Assembly: GCA_021205375.1 (NCBI GenBank)
Contig: JAJPXR010000017.1
Coordinates: 1-17,741 of the forward strand
Direction: 5' to 3'
DNA: 17,741 nt
Source: Clostridiales bacterium
Lineage (GTDB): Bacteria > Bacillota > Clostridia > Oscillospirales > Oscillospiraceae
Program-made: the position numbers and the translations under genes
Notes under the pieces: model-generated
Seen by the model: the letters and a program-made list of their open reading frames with translations, nothing else
Databases searched by the model: none
Told to the model about the DNA's origin: nothing
Shown: positions 7,097-14,424 of the stretch, piece after piece
Position numbering within the stretch: position 1 is the first letter of the stretch
How the letters are laid out: each line of letters begins with the position of its first letter

Positions 7097-8797
7097 ATGC
7101 TTTCTGTGCTGCACATCGAGAATATCGCCGTCATTGAGACGGCGGAGATTCAGTTTGACAAGGGCTTTAACGTCCTGACCGGCGAGACCGGCGCGGGCAA
7201 GTCCATCGTGGTGGACGCCATTGGCGCGGTACTGGGGGGACGTACCTCCCGCGATTTGATTCGCACCGGGGCTAAGTCCGCTCTGGTCAGCGCCACTTTT
7301 TCAGAGCTTCCAGCGCTGGACTGGTTCGCGGAAAACGGCGTGGGGCCGGATGAGGAGGGCAATCTGCTGCTCCAGCGGGAGCTGCGTCTGGACGGGAAAA
7401 ACCTCTGCCGCCTGAACGGCCGTCCGGTGCCGCTGGCCCAACTGCGGGAGCTGGGACGGCAACTGCTGAACATCCACGGCCAGCACGACGGTCAGCAACT
7501 ATTGGACCCGGAGTGTCACCTCTCCTATCTGGACAGCTACGGGGAGACCGCTCCCCTTCTGGCGGATTTTCAACAGGCATATCACGAGGTCGCCGCACTG
7601 AAAAAGCAGATCAGCGCCCTCCAGATGGGTGAGGCGGAGAAGGCCCGGCGCATCGACTCGTTGACTTATCAAATTGACGAGCTGGAGCGGGCCAACCTGA
7701 AACCCGGCGAGGATAAGGAATTGACCGAGCGACGGAACCTGCTTCGCAACGCCGGAAAGCTAATGGACGCCATTGACACGGCCTTTTACGCCCTCTACGG
7801 CGGCGACGAGCGAGACGGCGCCATCTCCCTGGTGGAGACCGCAGAGGAGGCTTTGCGGTCCGGTGGACGGTACAGCCAGGAGCTGGCTGCCCTCAGTGAC
7901 AGCCTCTCCGAGCTGCGGTACACGCTGACCGATGTGGCGGAGCGGGTGCAGGAGAAAAAAGAGGGGCTGGAAATCTCTCCCCACGAGTTGGATGAGCTGG
8001 AAAGCCGCCTGGACCTCATCTATCGGCTGCGAAAAAAGTACGGTTCCACGGTGGAAGAGATGCTGGCCTATCTGGAGCGCTGCAAACAGGAGCTGGAGGA
8101 GATTCAATATTCCAGTGACCGTATCGAGCAACTGACCCGGCAGTTGGTGGGGGCACTGCGGGAGGCCGCCGCCAGGGGCAAAAAGCTGACCGAGGCCCGG
8201 AAGGAGCAGGCACGCTCCCTGGAGGAGCGGATTCAAAAGGAGCTGGCCGACCTGGATATGCCCAAGGTGCGCTTCCAGGTGCAGTTCACACCCAAAGAAG
8301 GCTCCTTCCACATGGACGAAACAGGCATGGACCAGGTGCAATTCCTGATGTCCGCCAACGTGGGGGAGGATTTGAAGCCCATCCACAAAATCGCCTCCGG
8401 CGGCGAGCTGGCCCGTATTATGCTGGCGCTGAAAAACGTCCTGGCGGAAAACGAGTCCATCACCACCCTGGTCTTTGACGAGGTGGACACCGGCGTCTCC
8501 GGGCGAGCGGCCACCAAAGTGGCCCAGAAAATGGCGGACGTGGCCCGCCGCAAGCAGGTGCTGACCGTCACCCACCTGCCCCAGATCGCGGCCATGGCCG
8601 ATGTGCATTTCTCTGTGGAGAAGGGGGAACGGGACGGACGCACTTACACCGACGTGGAGCGGCTGACCCCCCAGCGTCGGCGGGAGGAGCTGGCCCGGCT
8701 CACCGGCGGCAGCGTCGTCACCCCTGCCCTGCTGAAAAGTGCCGGGGAGCTGCTGGAGCAGTCGGAGGCGTACCGAAAAGAGCTGCGCGGCAAGTAA
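7097..8797 (+). CDS. recN: DNA repair protein RecN (SMC-like ATPase)
   Basis: RecN is an SMC-family ATPase that acts early in double-strand break repair and helps hold broken ends and sisters together. The 566-residue length is normal. The Walker A motif GETGAGKS is at 29-36. A QHDGQQLLDPECHLSYLD segment follows near 130-150. Coiled-coil arms fill the middle (about 155-390), and the C-terminal half-ATPase has the signature IASGGELARIML (about 431-442) and Walker B LVFDEVDTGVSG (about 457-468). The ATG follows GAGGG six bases upstream. The gene stands alone with its own SOS-controlled promoter, not behind argR as in many Firmicutes. No separate terminator was seen before the tyrS promoter. Confidence 0.98.
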   Translation: MLSVLHIENIAVIETAEIQFDKGFNVLTGETGAGKSIVVDAIGAVLGGRTSRDLIRTGAKSALVSATFSELPALDWFAENGVGPDEEGNLLLQRELRLDGKNLCRLNGRPVPLAQLRELGRQLLNIHGQHDGQQLLDPECHLSYLDSYGETAPLLADFQQAYHEVAALKKQISALQMGEAEKARRIDSLTYQIDELERANLKPGEDKELTERRNLLRNAGKLMDAIDTAFYALYGGDERDGAISLVETAEEALRSGGRYSQELAALSDSLSELRYTLTDVAERVQEKKEGLEISPHELDELESRLDLIYRLRKKYGSTVEEMLAYLERCKQELEEIQYSSDRIEQLTRQLVGALREAAARGKKLTEARKEQARSLEERIQKELADLDMPKVRFQVQFTPKEGSFHMDETGMDQVQFLMSANVGEDLKPIHKIASGGELARIMLALKNVLAENESITTLVFDEVDTGVSGRAATKVAQKMADVARRKQVLTVTHLPQIAAMADVHFSVEKGERDGRTYTDVERLTPQRRREELARLTGGSVVTPALLKSAGELLEQSEAYRKELRGK

Positions 8798-8816
8798 AAA
8801 ACTTTCAAAAAACCGC

Positions 8817-8845
8817 TTGACATCCCCGGCGAAATCCGTTAGAAT
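8817..8845 (+). promoter_or_regulatory. tyrS promoter
   Basis: A perfect -35 TTGACA (8817-8822) and a -10 TAGAAT (8840-8845) are separated by 17 bp. They lie just after the recN stop and immediately upstream of the T-box leader. Confidence 0.85.
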
Positions 8846-8851
8846 ACCTGA

Positions 8852-9122
8852 CAAGCCAAGTAACAATATGCGATGACAGGGAAGAGTAGCGTCCCCGCCG
8901 TTTTTCAGAGAGCTTCCGGTTGGTGCAAGGAAGCAAGCGGCCCTCGTGAATACCCCCTTGAGTAGCTGCCCCAACGGCTTTCCCCAGTAGGCGCAGCCGG
9001 TTTGCGACCGTTATCTCGCCGGAGTCTTTGACTCCCTGAGGTTCGCCCTGCGAGGGGCCGATGCATCAGAGGTGGTACCGTGCATTTGCGCCCTCTGTCC
9101 CAGTGCGGACAGGGGGCTTTTT
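8852..9122 (+). promoter_or_regulatory. Tyrosine T-box riboswitch of tyrS
   Basis: This is a complete T-box leader. Stem I shows the loop-E strand GAAGAGTAGCG, the AGAGAG bulge, the GGTTGGTGCAAGGAAGC distal loop region, and the specifier context GTGAA-TAC-CCC, with the UAC (Tyr) codon at 8951-8953. The T-box itself is AGAGGTGGTACCGTGC (about 9069-9084), with UGGU at 9073-9076 to pair with the tRNA 3' end. Uncharged tRNA-Tyr would stabilise the antiterminator and allow tyrS transcription. Confidence 0.95.
9090..9122 (+). terminator. Regulated intrinsic terminator of the tyrS T-box
   Basis: GCCCTCTGTCC (9090-9100) pairs with GGACAGGGGGC (9107-9117) over 11 bp with one G-U, and is followed by TTTTT (9118-9122). 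Its 5' arm follows the T-box sequence directly, so the antiterminator and terminator forms are mutually exclusive. Confidence 0.92.
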
Positions 9123-9168
9123 GGCGCAGTCTTCTGTCTGGAAAAATTCAAAAAGGAGACGAACAACC

Positions 9169-10392
9169 ATGCAAATCTACGAAGAACTGCAAGCCCGCGG
9201 CCTCATCGCCCAGGTCACCGATGAGGACCAGGTCCGGGAACTCATCAACAACGGCAAGGCCACCTTCTACATCGGCTTTGACCCCACTGCGGACTCCCTC
9301 CATGTGGGCCACTTTATGGCCCTGAGCCTGATGCGCCGCCTGCAAAAGGCGGGCAACCGGCCCATCGCCCTGCTGGGCGGCGGCACCGGTATGATCGGCG
9401 ACCCCTCCGGCAAAAGCGATATGCGCAAAATGCTGACTGCCGAGACCATCCAGCACAACATCGAGTGCTTCCAGAAGCAGATGAGTCGCTTTATCGACTT
9501 CGGCGAGGGCAAGGCCATGATGGTCAACAACGCCGACTGGCTGCTGAATCTGAACTATGTGGAGCTGCTGCGGGAAGTGGGCGCCTGCTTCTCCGTGAAC
9601 AACATGCTGCGGGCCGAGTGCTACAAGCAGCGGATGGAGAAGGGTCTCTCCTTCCTGGAGTTCAACTACATGATCATGCAGAGCTACGACTTCTACGTCC
9701 TGTACCAGAAATACGGCTGCAACTTCCAGTTCGGCGGCAACGACCAGTGGTCCAACATGCTGGGCGGTCTGGAGCTGATCCGCCGGAAGCTGGGCAAGAC
9801 CGACGCCGCCGCCATGACCATCACCCTGCTGCTGAACAGCGAGGGCAAAAAAATGGGCAAGACGGAAAAGGGCGCGGTGTGGCTGGACCCGAACAAGACC
9901 TCCCCTTACGAGTTCTACCAGTACTGGCGCAACGTCAGCGACAGCGACGTCATCAAGTGCCTGAAAATGCTCACCGAGGTGCCCCTGGAGGAGATCGCCG
10001 TCATGGAGACCTGGCAGGACAGCAAGCTCAACCAGGCCAAGGAAGTGCTGGCCTTCGAGCTGACCAAGCTGGTCCACGGGGAGGAAGAAGCGACCAAGGC
10101 CCAGCAGACCGCCCGCAGCCTCTTCGGTGTCGGCAGTCAGGAGGCGAATATGCCCACGACGGAGCTGTCTGAGGATGACCTGACCGACGGCAAGATCTCC
10201 ATCGTCAAGCTGCTGGTGCAGGCGGGGCTGGCCGCCTCCAACGGCGAAGCCAAAAAGCTGGTGAAGGGCGGCGGTGTGTCCGTGGACGGCGAAAAGGTCG
10301 CCGCCATCGACGCGACCTATGCTGTTCCCGCTGAGGGGCTGGTGCTCCGCAAGGGCAAAAAGGTGTACCGCAAGGTCGTGCTGCGCGGTTAA
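9169..10392 (+). CDS. tyrS: Tyrosyl-tRNA synthetase
   Basis: TyrS charges tRNA-Tyr with tyrosine. From the chosen ATG it is 407 residues: class I catalytic domain with HVGH at 45-48 and the KMSKS equivalent KMGKT at 228-232, and a C-terminal S4 RNA-binding domain (about 340-405). Tyr34 in FYIGFDP and Asp174 in MQSYDF correspond to the tyrosine-recognising residues known from Bacillus TyrRS. The GGNDQWSN motif is at 189-196. The start is fixed by AAAAAGGAG upstream; a longer in-frame reading from 9061 runs through the T-box terminator and is not coding. Expression is controlled by the T-box leader at 8852-9122. Confidence 0.98.
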   Translation: MQIYEELQARGLIAQVTDEDQVRELINNGKATFYIGFDPTADSLHVGHFMALSLMRRLQKAGNRPIALLGGGTGMIGDPSGKSDMRKMLTAETIQHNIECFQKQMSRFIDFGEGKAMMVNNADWLLNLNYVELLREVGACFSVNNMLRAECYKQRMEKGLSFLEFNYMIMQSYDFYVLYQKYGCNFQFGGNDQWSNMLGGLELIRRKLGKTDAAAMTITLLLNSEGKKMGKTEKGAVWLDPNKTSPYEFYQYWRNVSDSDVIKCLKMLTEVPLEEIAVMETWQDSKLNQAKEVLAFELTKLVHGEEEATKAQQTARSLFGVGSQEANMPTTELSEDDLTDGKISIVKLLVQAGLAASNGEAKKLVKGGGVSVDGEKVAAIDATYAVPAEGLVLRKGKKVYRKVVLRG

Positions 10393-10413
10393 AGTCAAAA
10401 ATAACGTGAAAAA

Positions 10414-10455
10414 CGCCTGTCCGGGGAATCGGGCAGGCGGTTTGATGCCTTTTTG
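10414..10455 (+). terminator. Probable terminator after tyrS
   Basis: CGCCTGTCC (10414-10422) and GGGCAGGCG (10431-10439) form a 9-bp stem with one G-U around an 8-base loop. The T-rich tail is interrupted (GTTTGATGCCTTTTT), so efficiency is uncertain. It lies 21 bases past the tyrS stop. Confidence 0.65.
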
Positions 10456-10478
10456 ATGCCTTTATTTTTGACAAACCC

Positions 10479-10507
10479 TTGTCACAAACGATGTATCCTG
10501 CTATAAT
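10479..10507 (+). promoter_or_regulatory. Promoter of the orphan hypothetical gene
   Basis: A -35 TTGTCA (10479-10484) and a consensus -10 TATAAT (10502-10507) are 17 bp apart. Transcription would start near 10514, about 28 bases before the ATG at 10542. Confidence 0.75.
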
Positions 10508-10541
10508 ACTTATAATTAAAAATTTCAGGAGGGATATTCAT

Positions 10542-11603
10542 ATGTGTACAGAGAGCCAACAGTTAGACACTTCCCCTATTATCAACCTCTGCAATGTGAC
10601 CCCTTGCACAGCCGACTTCAGCAGTGACCGTTATCAAAAGCTGGCATTAGATGATAACCAGCGGGCCAATTTGTCAATGCTGTTTTCTCAACTGCCTGCG
10701 CTCCACGCCGCTGGCACCTTGGCACAGGCGTATACCATCGAATTTCCTCCAGACGTGGTAGGGACCCTGATGAAATACAAAAAAGGCGGATTTGGGACAC
10801 CTATCGTAGATTCAAAGGGAAAAATCTTAGCCCATGCTTCCCTCCATGAAATCACCACTGACGCTGTGCTGCTTCAGACATTCGCCGTTATGTCGATAGC
10901 GACTGGTCAGTATTTCCTGACGCAAATCAACAACGAATTTAAGGAAATTAACCGAAAAATCGACGAAGTCCTGGGGTTCCTCTACGGTGAGAAGAAAGCG
11001 GAGCTGATGTCTGAAATCAGCTTTGCACAGTTTGCCTATCGGAATTTTAAATCCGTTATGCAGCACGACGAGCAAAGGCTTGCCACCATTACCAACCTCC
11101 AGGCGGCCAAAAAGGTTGCAATGAAAGATATTGAGTTCTACATGAACGACTTGTCCAATAAAGTTGTCGCTGCGACTTCTTCTTCCTCCTTTGCCAAATT
11201 TGAAGATCTGGCAGAAGAGGCGTTTCAAATCAAAAATACGCTGGAGCTGTCCATGCAACTGTATGTAATGAGCGGCGTTATGGAACCCTATTATGCTGAA
11301 AACAATGACCCGGAGTTCGTTGCAGCAATTCGGGAAGATATGCTGTACTTCCTCAATAAGTGCGAAACGCAAATCCTTACGGCATTTACTTCTCTGAACA
11401 CTCGTCTGAATGTTTTCGATACCGCGAAATTTGGAAAACCAAACACCGCTCCCCTCAGAGAGCGGTTTACGGCGGCAACTGATGAACTGTCTGATGGGGC
11501 TGACTCTAAAATGCGCAAGGCGGTCACAAACGCGCTGGACGGACTGACGCAGGCAAAAAAATACTGTGTTACCAACGGCGGCGATGTCTATCTTTGCGCC
11601 TGA
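10542..11603 (+). CDS. Hypothetical protein, 353 residues, accessory-like
   Basis: I do not recognise a characterised family. The ATG at 10542 is chosen because CAGGAGGG lies 8 bases upstream; the longer reading frame from 10479 begins inside the promoter. Residues 58-100 form a compact, probably beta-rich stretch (AQAYTIEFPPDVVGTLMKYK, then GGFGTPIVDSKGKILAHASL). Residues 106-128 are strongly hydrophobic and could be a membrane or buried helix (AVLLQTFAVMSIATGQYFL). From 129 to the end the protein is almost all amphipathic helix with many charged heptad-like stretches. There is no signal peptide and no visible catalytic motif. The gene has its own promoter and a bidirectional terminator, and its base composition is visibly less GC-rich with codon use unlike tyrS and the atp genes. 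These are signs of horizontal acquisition. A helical-bundle membrane or defence-associated protein is possible but unproven. Confidence 0.8.
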   Translation: MCTESQQLDTSPIINLCNVTPCTADFSSDRYQKLALDDNQRANLSMLFSQLPALHAAGTLAQAYTIEFPPDVVGTLMKYKKGGFGTPIVDSKGKILAHASLHEITTDAVLLQTFAVMSIATGQYFLTQINNEFKEINRKIDEVLGFLYGEKKAELMSEISFAQFAYRNFKSVMQHDEQRLATITNLQAAKKVAMKDIEFYMNDLSNKVVAATSSSSFAKFEDLAEEAFQIKNTLELSMQLYVMSGVMEPYYAENNDPEFVAAIREDMLYFLNKCETQILTAFTSLNTRLNVFDTAKFGKPNTAPLRERFTAATDELSDGADSKMRKAVTNALDGLTQAKKYCVTNGGDVYLCA

Positions 11604-11622
11604 TTCTTAATAATACTCTGCA

Positions 11623-11656
11623 AAAAGCCCCCAGAACCGCAGTTCTGAGGGCTTTT
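11623..11656. terminator. Bidirectional terminator between the hypothetical gene and atpC
   Basis: AAAAGCCC (11623-11630) pairs with GGGCTTTT (11649-11656). The stem continues through C32-G47 and AGAAC/GTTCT (11633-11637 with 11642-11646), with one C-A mismatch and a CGCA loop. The A-run on one side and T-run on the other let it terminate both the plus-strand hypothetical gene and the minus-strand atp operon. Confidence 0.9.
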
Positions 11657-11677
11657 CAATCTGTAAAGCATTATTCC

Positions 11678-12085
11678 TTAACGGTAATGATCCTTCACCT
11701 GGAGCCGCCCAAGGGCTTTCGCCAGGGCCATTTCGGTCATACGATGCTCCTTTTGGCTCTGTTTCTGCCGCAGGGCCTCCTGTGCCTCCTCGTACTCCCG
11801 GCGGGCGCGGTTGGCGTCGATCTCCTCCGGGCGCTCGATGGTGTCCACCAGCACCACCACGTCCCGGTTGTTCACCAGGGCGAAGCCTGGACCAGAGGCC
11901 ACCACAGTGGTGGCCCCGTCGGGGGTGGTGTAGCGCAGCTCGCCGGGGACCAGCGCCGTCACTGTTTCGGCGTGGTGGGCCAGGATACCGACGGACCCAT
12001 CGAAAGCAGGGATCACCAGGCTGACGCAGGGGCCGTTGTAGAACAGCCGCTCCGCGCTGATGAGCAGCAGCTTAAATTCCTCCAT
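11678..12085 (-). CDS. atpC: ATP synthase F1 epsilon subunit
   Basis: Epsilon is part of the central rotor and an inhibitor of ATP hydrolysis. The 135-residue protein has the N-terminal beta-sandwich (SAERLFYNGPCVSLVIPAFD, then GSVGILAHHAETVTALVPGEL) and a C-terminal helical hairpin (about 88-132) containing the basic KQSQKEHR region. The start at 12085 overlaps the end of atpD by 14 bases and has GGAGG six bases upstream, inside the atpD coding sequence, so the two are translationally coupled. It is the last gene of the operon and is followed by the bidirectional terminator. Confidence 0.96.
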   Translation of the reverse strand: MEEFKLLLISAERLFYNGPCVSLVIPAFDGSVGILAHHAETVTALVPGELRYTTPDGATTVVASGPGFALVNNRDVVVLVDTIERPEEIDANRARREYEEAQEALRQKQSQKEHRMTEMALAKALGRLQVKDHYR

Positions 12086-13478
12086 TCTGGGCCTCCATGC
12101 GCTTGGCCTTTTCCACCACCTCGTCGATGGTACCCACGTTGAAGAACGCCGCCTCCGGGTAGGCGTCCATCCGCCCCTCGATGATGGCCTTAAAGCCGCG
12201 AATGGTCTCACTGACGGGGACGTAGCAGCCGGGTACGTCGGTGAACGCCTCGGCCACGTGGAAGGGCTGGGACAGGAACCGCTCGATTTTTCTGGCCCGG
12301 TAGACGGTGAGCCGGTCGTCCTCGCCCAACTCCTCCATGCCCAGAATGGCGATGATGTCCTGCAACTCCCGGTACTTTTGCAGCATTTCCTGGACTTTGC
12401 GGGCGGTGGTGTAGTGTTCCAGGCCCACGATCTCCGGCTCCAGGATACGGGAGGTGGACTCCAGCGGGTCCACAGCGGGGTAAATGCCCTTCTCCACGAT
12501 TTTTCGGCTCAGCACGGTAGTGGCGTCCAAATGGGTGAAGGTGGTGGCCGGGGCCGGGTCGGTCAGGTCGTCCGCCGGGACGTAAACCGCCTGCACGGAG
12601 GTGACAGAGCCGTCCTTGGTGGAGGCGATGCGCTCCTGCAATTCGCCCATCTCGGTGGCCAGAGTGGGCTGATAGCCCACGGCGGAGGGGATGCGCCCCA
12701 GCAGGGCGGAGACCTCGCTGCCGGCCTGGACGAATCGGAAGATGTTGTCGATGAACAGCAGAACGTCCTTGTGTTCCACGTCCCGGAAATATTCCGCCAT
12801 GGTCAGGCCAGTTTCCGCCACCCGCATACGCACGCCGGGGGCCTCGTTCATCTGTCCAAAGACAAGGGAGGTTTTGTTCAGTACACCGCTCTCGCTCATT
12901 TCGGTCCACAGGTCGTTGCCCTCACGGGACCGCTCACCTACGCCGGTAAAGATGGAGTAGCCGCCGTGTTCCGTAGCTACGTTGTGGATCAGTTCCTGAA
13001 TCAGCACCGTTTTGCCCACGCCGGCGCCGCCGAACAGACCCACCTTGCCGCCCTTGGCGTAGGGGGCCAGCAGATCAATGACCTTGATGCCGGTCTCCAG
13101 CATTTCCACCACGGGGCTTTGCTGGTCGAAGGCAGGGGGCTTGCGGTGGATGCCCCACTTCTGCTGGGCGTTGACTTCGCCCGCGCCATCGATGGGGTCC
13201 CCCAGCACGTTGAACAGGCGGCCCAAGGTGGCCTCGCCTACGGGGACCTGGATGCTGTCGCCGGTGGCGGTGACGGTCATACCCCGGTAGAGGCCCTCGC
13301 TGGGGCTGAGCATGATGCAGCGCACCACGTTGCCGCCGATGTGCTGGGCGACTTCCATAACGCTGCGCCGCTCCAGGCCCTGGATCTCCAGGGCCTCGTT
13401 GATTCTCGGCAGAGAACCGTCTTGAAACTCCACGTCCACCACGGGACCGGAGATTTGAACAATGTTACCTGTGTTCAA
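12072..13478 (-). CDS. atpD: ATP synthase F1 beta subunit (catalytic)
   Basis: The catalytic subunit, 468 residues. The P-loop GGAGVGKT is at 150-157, the catalytic glutamate is in GVGERSREGNDL (Glu182), and the DELSEED-type lever is MEELGEDDRL. The usual NEPPGAR motif reads NEAPGVR here, a small variation in an otherwise highly conserved segment. Initiation is at TTG: AAAGGAG lies 10 bases upstream and there is no nearby in-frame ATG, so the start reads (M)NTGNIVQISGPVVDVEF, matching the family. It is 19 bases downstream of atpG and overlaps atpC. Confidence 0.98.
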   Translation of the reverse strand: MNTGNIVQISGPVVDVEFQDGSLPRINEALEIQGLERRSVMEVAQHIGGNVVRCIMLSPSEGLYRGMTVTATGDSIQVPVGEATLGRLFNVLGDPIDGAGEVNAQQKWGIHRKPPAFDQQSPVVEMLETGIKVIDLLAPYAKGGKVGLFGGAGVGKTVLIQELIHNVATEHGGYSIFTGVGERSREGNDLWTEMSESGVLNKTSLVFGQMNEAPGVRMRVAETGLTMAEYFRDVEHKDVLLFIDNIFRFVQAGSEVSALLGRIPSAVGYQPTLATEMGELQERIASTKDGSVTSVQAVYVPADDLTDPAPATTFTHLDATTVLSRKIVEKGIYPAVDPLESTSRILEPEIVGLEHYTTARKVQEMLQKYRELQDIIAILGMEELGEDDRLTVYRARKIERFLSQPFHVAEAFTDVPGCYVPVSETIRGFKAIIEGRMDAYPEAAFFNVGTIDEVVEKAKRMEAQNGGI

Positions 13479-13497
13479 GGGTACAGTTCTCCTTTCC

Positions 13498-14412
13498 TCA
13501 AACAGATTTGATCTTCCGCTGGGCCTTGGCTCCGGCGGCGACCTCGGTGATCTCCTGGGTGATCATGGCCTGCCTTGCCCGGTTGTACTGGATGTTCAGG
13601 TCGTGCAGCATTGCGTCCGCGTTGCGGTTTGCCGCGTCCATGGCCATCATGCGGGCGTTCTGCTCCGCGCAGAAGGAGTCCACCAGGGCGCTGTACACAA
13701 ACCCCACCAGGTAGTTAGGGATCAGGTGGTCCAGCACCTCGTCCAGGGAGGGGTCAAACTCGTAGCTGGTGTGGATGTCCTCCAGCTCCAGGCTGCGGTC
13801 TGTCGCCGGTTCGTCTGCGATCAGCGCTTCCCGGTCCAGGGGCAGCAGCCGGGTCATGATGGCATCATTTGCCACAGCGTTTTTTACGTTGGTGTAAATG
13901 ATGTGGATGCCGTCCAGCTCGCCCCGGTCGTAGCGGTCCAGCAGCTCCAAAGCGATGCGCCTGGCCCGGTCCAGCGTGGGGTTCTGGGCGGTGTAGAGGA
14001 AGCTCTGCTCGATGGGGATGCGCCGCTCTTTGAAGAACTGGTGGCCGTACTCCCCCACCACGAACAGGCTCGGTTTGGTTTGCCCCTCCATCTGCTGCAT
14101 GGCCAGCTTCAGTACGTTGTGGTTGTAGGCCCCAGCCAGCCCCTTGTCGGCGGTGATGACCAGGAATCCCCGGTGCAATGACGTAGGCATCTCCCGCTCG
14201 TGGTTGATGAAGTACCGGCTCTCCCCCTCCGGTGAATGCTGCGCCATGCGGACGATGGCCTTTTGCAGGGTGGAAAAATAGGGCCGGGTGGCGTCCAGCT
14301 CCTTTTTCACCTTCCGCAGCTTGGTGGAGGAGATCAGGTACATGGCGTTGGTGATTTTTCGGGTGTCCTGGATGCTTTTGATGCGTCCCTTGATCTCTCT
14401 GGTGTTTGCCAT
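13498..14412 (-). CDS. atpG: ATP synthase F1 gamma subunit
   Basis: Gamma is the central shaft that couples c-ring rotation to catalysis. The 304-residue protein is slightly longer than the usual ~285. It has the typical N-terminal helix (REIKGRIKSIQDTRKITNAM at 5-24), the central Rossmann-like domain (VITADKGLAGAYNHNV), and the C-terminal helix ending RQAMITQEITEVAAGA. The ATG lies 12 bases past the atpA stop with only a weak, closely spaced SD (GGGTGAG), suggesting dependence on upstream translation. No defects were seen. Confidence 0.97.
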   Translation of the reverse strand: MANTREIKGRIKSIQDTRKITNAMYLISSTKLRKVKKELDATRPYFSTLQKAIVRMAQHSPEGESRYFINHEREMPTSLHRGFLVITADKGLAGAYNHNVLKLAMQQMEGQTKPSLFVVGEYGHQFFKERRIPIEQSFLYTAQNPTLDRARRIALELLDRYDRGELDGIHIIYTNVKNAVANDAIMTRLLPLDREALIADEPATDRSLELEDIHTSYEFDPSLDEVLDHLIPNYLVGFVYSALVDSFCAEQNARMMAMDAANRNADAMLHDLNIQYNRARQAMITQEITEVAAGAKAQRKIKSV

Positions 14413-14424
14413 ACACTCACCCGC

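Noticed and set aside
7760..8974. 404-residue minus-strand open frame across recN and into the tyrS leader
   Set aside because: It runs through the tyrS promoter and T-box and is antisense to recN, so it is not coding.
10468..10507. TTGACA at 10468-10473 as the -35 of the orphan gene
   Set aside because: It is 28 bp from the TATAAT, too far; TTGTCA at 10479 is spaced 17 bp.
12060..13511. 483-residue plus-strand open frame across atpD
   Set aside because: Antisense shadow of atpD, with no family resemblance and no start signals.
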